A DNA stretch of 31,503 bases from assembly GCA_048213135.1 (NCBI GenBank), contig PS015327.1, positions 7,450 through 38,952 of the forward strand, read 5' to 3'. The notes under the pieces are model-generated. The model saw only the letters and a list, made by a program, of their open reading frames with translations, searched no databases and was not told where the DNA came from. The DNA is from Reclinomonas americana ATCC 50394. Its lineage: Eukaryota > Jakobida > Jakobea > Jakobida. This document shows positions 12,001 through 19,600 of this stretch, in pieces (the stretch's first letter is position 1; each line of letters starts with the position of its first letter). The translations under genes and the position numbers were made by a program.

Positions 12001-13732
12001 GCCGGTGCCCCCCGCTCTATCCGATGTGCTGTCAGTGTTGGGTGAGTTGGGAGGAAGGGAGTGGCGGGGAAGGCAAGAGACTGAGTCTGAGCGAGACAGT
12101 CGATAATAGGAGGAATAGTAATGGGAAAGTGGGAGGGCGATGAGGTAGGAGAGGAGTTGGGGTGGAGGACAATGGAGGCTGAGAGTCAATGAGAGGAAAG
12201 GTGAACGAGGCAAGTGCGGCAGAACGAGAGGTGGTCAGATCGAAGGCACAGTCGACGTGGGTACTGCCTGGTGTTTGTACTTGCCTCGTGCCACCACTTC
12301 GTGTTGTAATACCTCTCTTGGAATACATTGATGCTTGCACTGACTCTGTTTGGTTTCCCCCGCAGCTCCTCCGTTGCAACCCGTCATGAACACGAACACG
12401 ACGACGACTCCGGTACTCGAGTACACGGACGGTTACACACTCAAGTGGCAGTGTCTGCGTCGAGCCGCGGCCTCGCAACGGGTGCACGTGTTACTCACTG
12501 CCAATCCGCGTAACTCGACCGCCGTTTTGCCGGGCAGTGGCACGACGAGTCCGTCATCTGAAAGTGACCTGCCGTCGACTGCGAGTTTCGTGGCTTGGTG
12601 CCGCGCTGCATGCTGTCGCCAACTCCGTGAACTAACTTGCCGCATATGATTTCGTTGCAGTTGTTGGCAGCCTCAATCACGTGGTGGTATCGGGTGCCAG
12701 TGCACAGCATTTCTGGATCGTGGCATTCAACATTACATCGACGTGCAGTTGCGTGTCCACGCTGTTGCTGTCTGTTAGAGGTGGACATTTTCGTCTCATT
12801 TTTAATGTGTGGACACAGCGGAGAGCAACAGCACGAGTTCACGTGCTGCTGCCGACGACGTGTTCAACAGCATCAACTTCTCGGCGGCCTCGTCGCTTGC
12901 CAGTCAGGACCTCATTTATCAGGTGACATTTGCTGTGCTCTGCTCTCTTCTTCTTTCTCAAATGGACGTGTGACACTCACTTGTTGCTGCTGATTGACAG
13001 GCGACGGTGATGGATGCCGATCAGCCATCGGTGGTCGCACGGAGTGCCGAGTTCACACTGCAGAGTTTCGTGGCATGTGCAGTGCACACAAGTCGTGCAG
13101 CGACTGACACAGCTCTCTCACTTTATTTTACCGCAGGTCCGATCTCGATGTCGTCAACAGATACCACCAGCAGCAGCAGCAGTGGCGGAGGGAGTCGCGG
13201 ACTCGCCAGTTGGGCGATTGCGCTCAGCGTGGTCCTGCCACTGCTGTTTCTCCTATTGCTGCTTCTGCTGCTGTTGTGGTTCTTGCGCAAGCGGCGACTG
13301 CAGAAGCGGCTGCGCGACGAGCACGAGCGGCAGTTTGAGAGTGCGCGCGTCAAGTTTGACAGTGTCAGTCCGGTCAGCGCGAGTGGCGTGGAGCCTTTGT
13401 TGCAGGCGGCATCACGGTCGCCATCGTCGCCGTCGGCTTCAATGCTGCCACCCACGCCACCTCCGCTTCCGACCGCGCCACATTCACCGACATCTCCACA
13501 ACTACCACCGCTGTCTTCACCGCTGCGACTGTCGACAATAATCAGGTCACCTGGAGGAGCGTGGCTACCCTCAACACCGGTGGAGCGCCTGACCACGAAA
13601 GAGGATGACAAAGTGGAGGATGTAGTCGAGACGCCGGCTGCGCCCGAGACCAAGTCGCCCGTCAAACCGCAACGGATCGTGCTTCCGCGAGCCGCGATTT
13701 TCCGCGACCAGCAGCCGTCGGATGCTGAGTGA
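71..13732 (+). CDS. Copy A: giant multi-domain single-pass surface protein, 5' incomplete
   Basis: This is the 3' part of a spliced gene; 31 exons lie in the window and encode about 3,390 residues before the TGA at 13730-13732. Exons were set by GT/AG borders, frame continuity and matching to copy B. Order: NHL blades, FN3-like modules, more NHL blades, FN3-like, IPT/TIG-like array, Ig-like array, Ser/Gly linker, one hydrophobic helix (13214-13282), a basic stop-transfer segment, then a Pro/Ser-rich tail. NHL blades usually form beta-propellers that bind protein or glycan; IPT and Ig-like folds are typical of extracellular stalks, so a cell-surface receptor or adhesin is inferred. The signal peptide and first blades, seen in copy B, should lie upstream of the window. 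No disabling mutation was seen, so it is not called a pseudogene. Ligand and pathway are unknown. Confidence 0.85.
1741..2173 (+). other. Copy A FN3-like pair between the two NHL blocks
   Basis: This exon starts with the end of an NHL blade, then reads PTSNTV...GTVTVTALVTGLPLNSTYFVQA, which fits a fibronectin-III-like C-terminal half (L-P-x-(T/S)-x-Y). A second module follows (VSVSSITDSTAVLSGSVD..GFEYTT) and leads straight into 'VAVFAG', the first strand of the next NHL block. The call rests on fold-like pattern only; FN3 versus another beta-sandwich cannot be settled by eye. Exon length is 433 bp in both copies. Confidence 0.6.
2100..3715 (+). other. Copy A NHL-repeat block 2 (exons 2247-2293, 2389-2499, 2563-2614, 2694-2881, 2946-3264, 3348-3467, 3556-3601)
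   Basis: About six NHL blades are spread over very small exons (46, 47 and 52 bp among them). Blades end with YVVDTSNLVIRR, YVADTGNHIIRQ, FVSDTGNHTIR, FVADRSNHAIRQ, YVADTSNHLIR and YVCDQTNQVVRR after splicing. Six blades could close one propeller. Introns 2615-2693 and 3265-3347 both fall in phase 0 directly after 'VAD' with donors GTTCGT and GTTGCG. Intron 3468-3555 contains a (CT)n run absent from copy B. The block ends early in exon 3680-4025. Confidence 0.85.
3478..3507 (+). repeat. (CT)n microsatellite in copy A intron 3468-3555
   Basis: A run of about 14 CT units lies in this intron. The matching copy B intron (21106-21171) is 22 bp shorter and lacks it, so the tract expanded or contracted after duplication. 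Confidence 0.95.
5959..6004 (+). repeat. (TG)23 microsatellite in copy A intron 5899-6009
   Basis: A pure TG run ends five bases before the inferred acceptor (GAGCAG at 6004-6009). In copy B the same intron (23523-23598) has only five TG units, which accounts for the 35-bp difference in intron length. Confidence 0.95.
6729..6748. other. Assembly gap of 20 N inside a copy A exon
   Basis: The flanks read ...cgtttgta and cttcgtgcc... In copy B these two ends are directly joined (near 24317). Without the N run the exon is exactly 900 bp, as in copy B, and the frame stays open. The gap is therefore probably a placeholder with no missing sequence. Confidence 0.85.
9330..9812 (+). other. Long purine-rich intron of copy A (483 bp)
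   Basis: The donor is G|GTGCGG and the acceptor is GTGCACAG|CG. The interior is dominated by GAGAGA, AGGCAGG and GGGAGA on the sense strand. The copy B equivalent is 26897-27324 (428 bp), with the same texture and several indels. No gene or RNA element was seen inside. Confidence 0.8.
11171..11729 (+). other. Long purine-rich intron of copy A (559 bp)
   Basis: The donor is C|GTGAGT and the acceptor is CGCGCACAG|GC. Most of the intron is G/A-rich on the sense strand, with a (CT)n stretch just before the acceptor. The copy B equivalent (28675-28994) is 239 bp shorter. Nothing coding is supported inside. Confidence 0.8.
12042..12365 (+). other. Long purine-rich intron of copy A (324 bp)
   Basis: The donor is G|GTGAGT and the acceptor is CCCCGCAG|CT. 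The 5' half is G/A-rich and the 3' third is ordinary sequence. The copy B intron is 29307-29637. No gene is seen inside. Confidence 0.8.
12781..12818 (+). other. Very short intron of copy A (38 bp)
   Basis: Removing GTGGAC...GGACACAG keeps the phase and joins 'LLLSVR' to 'AESNSTSS', leading into 'DLIYQATVMDAD', which matches the ends of other Ig-like repeats. The copy B counterpart (30056-30091) is 36 bp and has an in-frame TAA if retained. A 2-bp length difference that leaves both flanking frames intact supports an intron. Confidence 0.65.
13137..13732 (+). other. Copy A last exon: linker, transmembrane helix, cytoplasmic tail
   Basis: The exon encodes a Ser/Gly/Thr linker, a Leu-rich helix of about 23 residues (13214-13282) and the basic flank RKRRLQKRLRDEHERQ, which predicts the C-terminus inside the cell. 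The tail is about 140 residues, rich in Ser and Pro, with PPTPPPLP and SPTSPQLPP stretches that could bind SH3 or WW domains. It ends with basic and acidic patches and 'DQQPSDAE'. From about 13400 the nucleotide sequence no longer matches copy B. Confidence 0.8.
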
Positions 13733-13858
13733 CAGTGAAGTCGTGCATTATTTTCAGTGTGCTTGTCTGCGTGCTGCTGCGTTTCTCGCGACGACTGCAA
13801 GCACCGGCACATGATTGGTATGCATTTCTTCACTCAGCAGCAGATTTCAGTGAAGAGC
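13733..13858. other. Convergent intergenic spacer
   Basis: There are 126 bp between the stop of copy A and the stop of the minus-strand gene. No AATAAA is seen. The two 3' UTRs probably overlap or nearly do. The sequence does not match the region after copy B. Confidence 0.6.
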
Positions 13859-14880
<1,022 letters not shown>

Positions 14881-15611
14881 GTCACACACAGAAAAGGGAA
14901 AACGAACAAGTAGATATCCGACAAGTTGGGGGGATATCGCGAGCGCAGCCGTGCTGACTCAGGCTTGCAATATTGTACACTTCGATAAGTGGCGCATGGC
15001 GTGAGAGGAAGCATGTTGTTCAGCGGCAGCATTTAGTGAAGTCGTGCTTTGTTTTTCGCCAGCGACATGCGCATGCGAATTTGCAATTGAACATCGATAT
15101 CGATCGCGACTTCGGCGTGGTTGCAGCTGTCCTTGCAAGGGTGCAGACTCGATGCCGCATCAGTCTTCCACCGTGCTGGCAATTTGTTCGCGGTTTTCAT
15201 GGTACCTTGCATCGCGCTCATTCGCGAGATGCCGAACTCTCGACGTCGCATTTGGGACATGCATAAACCAATCGAGATGTAGCGCGTCGACCAGAGCTGC
15301 TCTTCTCACTGCCCTGCAACATGCCACGTTGCGTACAGCCGTCAGCGATTCGTGAAAACACATTGTCGCGAAGTGCCGGACAAAAACGCCCCGGCAGAAT
15401 ACGTATTGTGTATTGATTGGTCGCGGAGTGAGACACGAGAGAACAAAGCGCCCACGCGCGCGCGTGTGAGTGAGTGTACGCGTAATGAGGCCTGCAAGAG
15501 CCGCGCGCACACAAGGGCGCAAGAGGTGTGATTGCTAATGTTGTAGACAATATACCATACTCAGCAAGCAATGTGTGTGCTGAGAGAGAGGGCCCACAGC
15601 GCGAGTGCGTT

Positions 15612-15647
<36 letters not shown>
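15612..15647 (+). repeat. (TG)n(GA)n compound microsatellite upstream of copy B
   Basis: About 12 TG units pass directly into about six GA units, roughly 85 bp before the copy B start codon. Confidence 0.95.
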
Positions 15648-15685
15648 CACCTCGCTCACTGGCTGTCACTCACACTCTGTCGCGT

Positions 15686-15709
15686 ATGTGTGCTCAGGTC
15701 TCAATGTGA
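15686..15709 (+). promoter_or_regulatory. Possible upstream ORF ending in a start-stop, before copy B
   Basis: An ATG at 15686 opens an eight-codon frame including the stop (MCAQVSM then TGA). The last Met and the stop form an ATG-TGA start-stop at 15704-15709, 22 bp before the main ATG. It matters only if transcription starts upstream of 15686, which is not shown here. Confidence 0.35.
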
Positions 15710-15731
15710 TCATCACCATCATCTAACGCTG

Positions 15732-16057
15732 ATGTCACCGCTGTTGATTGCGCTCCTCTTCCTCCTCTCGCTATCGTGGCCATCATCATTCATTCTCCTC
15801 GGCAATGCGCAATCGGCGACTGTGCTCAACACACCGATGGCCAACGTGCAAAATGGATCGGTTTTGTTCACGGCGTTCGCGAGTGCGAATGGAGGCGCAG
15901 CGACGACTGTCACGTTTCAGTATGCGACAGATCAGAGTGCGTACTCGTCGACGGTGGTGTCGCTGGCGGGACAGGCGCAGACGGGCGGGCAGACGAATGC
16001 TACTGGCGCTGCGGCGACGTTCAACGGATTGTTGGGCATCACCTATGTGGCCGATCG
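15732..16057 (+). other. Copy B first exon: signal peptide and start of NHL block 1
   Basis: The first about 28 residues are a Leu-rich signal peptide with a likely cleavage near 'NAQS-AT'. After it comes a beta-sandwich-like piece (NGSVLFTAFAS...TFQYATD..SSTVVSLAG) that resembles the second FN3-like module before NHL block 2. The exon ends within an NHL motif (ITYVADR) in phase 2. The next exon starts at 16713. Confidence 0.85.
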
Positions 16058-16613
16058 GTGAGGAGCGCTTTTCTTGCGTTGGTCTTCCTGGTCTCGCTGC
16101 TTGTGTTTCGGGTGCTCTTCTTCAGCAAGCACCTTTGTCAAGCTGCTTGTCTCTCGCGCGCTCTCTCCCTTCATCTCCCTCCCTCTCTCTCCCCCTCTCT
16201 CGCACACCCTCTTCTGTGCTTCGTTTCCCCTCTCGCAATCGTATGCTTGAGGCACTGTCCACCGAAGACGCGAGGCTGCTNNNNNNNNNNNNNNNNNNNN
16301 NNNNNNNNNNNNNNNNNNNNNNNNNNNNNNNNNNNNNNNNNNNNNNNNNNNNNNNNNNNNNNNNNNNNNNNNNNNNNNNNNNNNNNNNNNNNNNNNNNNN
16401 NNNNNNNNNNNNNNNNNNNNNNNNNNNNNNNNNNNNNNNNNNNNNNNNNNNNNNNNNNNNNNNNNNNNNNNNNNNNNNNNNNNNNNNNNNNNCTCGTCTC
16501 TCTCTCTCTCTCTCTCTCTCGTACGTACGTACTCTCTCTCGTACGTACGTACGTACGTCGTTGTCGTCGTCGGTCGGTCGTACACGTACGTACGTACGTA
16601 CGTACGTACGTAC

Positions 16614-16676
<63 letters not shown>

Positions 16677-19600
16677 CTTCTTCCGCTGAATGCTGCCCCC
16701 TTCACGCCACAGATTCAGCAACTCCATCCGCCAGGTGACGGCCGCCGGCGTGGTGACGACATTTGCTGGCTCTACCAGCAGCTCGGCGGGTTCTACCGAT
16801 GGCACAGGCACCGGTTCGTTTCTCTCTCGCGCTGTGCTTGCGCAGTGAGCTGTGTTGTGACCCATGTCATGGTGATGCAGCGGCACGGTTCAGTGGTCCT
16901 CGTGACATTGTGGTGGATGCGAGTGGCACTCTGTGGGTTGCCGATGTTGCGTGAGATAATCAACACATGTCGTGTGTGCATGTGTGCGTCTTATTCCAAT
17001 CCGCGGCATGTGTTCTCGAGCTGTGTCGTTCAATATGTCTCGTCACGCATTCCCATTCCTTTCTCACCTTTTCCCCCTTTCGTGCATGCAGTCGGGCAAC
17101 TCGACTATCCGCTCAATCTCCACGTCGGCCGTTGTTACGTCAGTCGCTGGACTCGCTGGCACCGCCGGTACTGTGGACGGCACCGGCACGGCTGCTCGAT
17201 TTCAGGTGTGACGACGCATCGCAAACGCTCAGCATCATGATCAAATTCTCACTCTACATTGCTTCGNNNNNNNNNNNNNNNNNNNNNNNNNNNNNNNNNN
17301 NNNNNNNNNNNNNNNNNNNNNNNNNNNNNNNNNNNNNNNNNNNNNNNNNNNNNNNNNNNNNNNNNNNNNNNNNNNNNNNNNNNNNNNNNNNNNNNNNNNN
17401 NNNNNNNNNNNNNNNNNNNNNNNNNNNNNNNNNNNNNNNNNNNNNNNNNNNNNNNNNNNNNNNNNNNNNNNNNNNNNNNNNNNNNNNNNNNNNNNNNNNN
17501 NNNNNNNNNNNNNNNNNNNNNNNNNNNNNNNNNNNNNNNNNNNNNNNNNNNNNNNNNNNNNNNNNNNNNNNNNNNNNNNNNNNNNNNNNNNNNNNNNNNN
17601 NNNNNNNNNNNNNNNNNNNNNNNNNCTCCTCTCTCTCTCACACACACACTTTCCTACCTCCACCGTCGTTCTGGTGTTGCCTCATATCTCCGCGACAGGT
17701 CACAATGGCCGGCGTCGTGACCACCGTGTTCGGTCTCATGGGCACTGGCGGCACCACCGACGGTACCGGCACCGCTGCACGACTGAATGGCGGCACCAAT
17801 TTCTGCCTGTACAATGGCGTACTGTACTTTAGCGAATCGAGCAATCAGACCATCCGTACTCTGGACACGAACACTCTCGCGACTGCAACCATTCTCGGTA
17901 CGCTGGTGGAGTTTCTCATTGCAATCAATATCTGTACTGATGCCTTTCTTGTTGTATGTTGTGGATTTAGGTTCAAACACCATTTATGGATTCCAAGACG
18001 GCGTCGGCACTAGCGCTCGCTTCAACACACCTCGCGGCATCACCTTTGACGGCAGTGGCAATATGTACGTTGCCGACTCGGGCAACAACAACATTCGCAA
18101 AGTGGTCTTGAGCTCGCTGACCGTCTCATCACTTGCCGGCAAAGTCTCGAATGCCGGTGCAGTTGATGCCTCCGGTACCACCGCGCGCTTCAACTTCCCC
18201 ACGGATGTGGCGTGTGATTCCTCCGGCAATGCATACGTGGCTGACGTTGCGTCACTCCACCCCTGTGCGAGTGTCCGCTCTCATATCGGCTCATGATTCT
18301 CTTCACCGTCTACAGACGCAAAACCACACCATCCGTCGAGTGACTTCCGTGGGTGCCGTGACCACCTTCGCCGGTTTGGCTCTCACGCCTGGAAGCACTG
18401 ACAATGCTGTTGGTACCAGCGCGCGATTCAACGGTCCGCAAGGCATCTGCATCGACGCAAATGATGTGATATATGTGGCGGATTCGGGGTCGCATACCAT
18501 TCGTCGAGTTTCGTGTTCACTTGCACAGAAGTCGTGATCTTGATTGGGTTTTGCCGTCCTGCTGACACACGCATACGACGGCAGATCACGTTGGCTGGCG
18601 CGGTGACCACGATAGCTGGCACACCTGACACACCAGGCACGGCTGACGGCACACCGGGCAGCTTCAATGGACCGCGTGATGTGGCAGTTGACGACGCAGT
18701 GACTACGTTATACGTGGCGGATACTTTGTCGCACACGATTCGCAAGATCAATATTGCGACGCTGTCGGTGTCCACGTTTGCGGGTGGTGCGGGTGTATCT
18801 GGTACCACAAATGCCACTGGCACGGCGGCCAGGTTCAACAGTTGAGTCGTCATTTTCTTCCGTCCGACTCGCGTTCTCCGTCACTCACCGCGTTCGTCCC
18901 ATACAGCACCCTCTGGTGTTGTGTTCCACCAGCCGAGCAGCGTGTTGTATGTGGCCGACACGGGCAATCGGCAGCTGCGCGCCATCACGTCGGCCGGTGT
19001 TGTGACGACATTTGCCGGTTCGACCACTGCCGGGTCTACCAATGCCACTGGTACATCGGCGAGGTTCCAGGGACCAGTTGGCCTGGCACTGACGACAACT
19101 GATGACGCGATGTACGTGGCTGACCCCGGCAATCATCAGATTCGGCGTGTCACCGTTCCGGGGGCCGTCGTCACGAGTTTCACTGGATTCGTTACGCCTG
19201 GAACTGCCAATGGCGTTATATCCAGTGGTCGCTTTTATTTTCCGTTTGGTGTGACGACGGATAGCACCGGCAATGTCGTTATCGCAGACACGTGAGTCAT
19301 TCTTCTCGTTGCTCCATTCATTATTGTCTCTCATTTCTCTTGCGCTCACTTGTCTGTCCTACGCGCACAGTTTCAACAACCAGATCCGCGAGGTGCTGGT
19401 GCCCACGTCCGACACGGTTACTGCGACACCGACTGGAATCACTGGCACGGGAACCGTGACGGTCACCGCAACACTGACTGGACTGCCGTTGAACAGCACG
19501 TACTTTGTGCAAGCAATGGCCACTAGTGCCGGCATCACGGCTTCGAGTAGTGTGTTTGGTTTCACTGTGCGGTCGGTGGCTGCGCAGCAGACGACAACAG

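Larger units (their letters stand above)
7440..13064 (+). other. Copy A Ig-like (Kre9/KNH-resembling) array (exons 7440-9329, 9813-10139, 10205-11170, 11730-12041, 12366-12584, 12661-12780, 12819-12922, 13001-13064)
   Basis: About twelve repeats of roughly 100 residues follow the pattern: G-x-x-Y-x-(I/L)-x-W-x-C, then V-x-V-x-(V/L), a second Cys, a W-x-V or W-x-x-P core, and a closing Y-x-(L/V)-x-V-x-(D/L). Examples are FEYTLRWRC, VQYTIGWRC, YTYSVPYTC and GYTLKWQC. This resembles the Ser/Thr-rich Kre9/KNH-type repeat of fungal surface proteins, but a profile search is needed. Six repeats share the single 1,890-bp exon. The last repeat is split over four small exons. Introns 9330-9812, 11171-11729 and 12042-12365 are long and purine-rich. 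Confidence 0.65.
1..13400 (+). repeat. Tandem duplication unit, copy A part
   Basis: The window begins in the intron that corresponds to copy B at about 17626. From there to about 13400 the two copies align along their full length, exons better than introns. The matching unit is about 17626-30670. Homology stops within the last exon of both copies, and the 3' flanks are unrelated. Confidence 0.9.
14881..15731. promoter_or_regulatory. Divergent upstream region shared by the minus gene and copy B
   Basis: These 851 bp separate two divergent start codons and must hold both promoters and 5' leaders. There is no clear TATA box. Visible items are an AT-richer part near 15040-15110 with the palindrome ATCGATATCGAT, a (TG)n(GA)n tract at 15612-15647, and Ser/His-like CT-rich leader sequence just before copy B. 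No supported gene lies within. Confidence 0.5.
16058..16712 (+). other. First intron of copy B, with assembly gap and palindromic repeats
   Basis: The donor is CG|GTGAGG and the acceptor is CGCCACAG|A. The intron contains a 212-N gap (16281-16492), then (CT)n, then blocks of (ACGT)n between about 16521 and 16614, then a long (CT)n to about 16674. Nothing coding is seen; the sequence hidden by N is unknown. Confidence 0.75.

Noticed and set aside
12819-12922. Alternative reading of this exon as RATARVHVLLP..., continuous with the preceding exon without an intron
   Set aside because: In copy B the same reading runs into a TAA, and only the spliced frame gives the DLIYQATVMDAD ending expected for the Ig-like repeat.
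71-13732. Copy A as a pseudogene
   Set aside because: All reconstructed exons stay open with correct phases; the only break is the 20-N placeholder. Missing 5' exons are simply outside the window.
14889-14889. GTG at 14889 as the start of the minus-strand gene
   Set aside because: It adds only three residues before a normal ATG at 14880 that directly begins the signal peptide, and non-AUG starts are not expected here.
15528-15731. N-terminal extension of copy B upstream of 15732
   Set aside because: The frame is open by chance through the (TG)n(GA)n tract, but there is no better in-frame ATG, and the ATG at 15732 directly begins a signal peptide.
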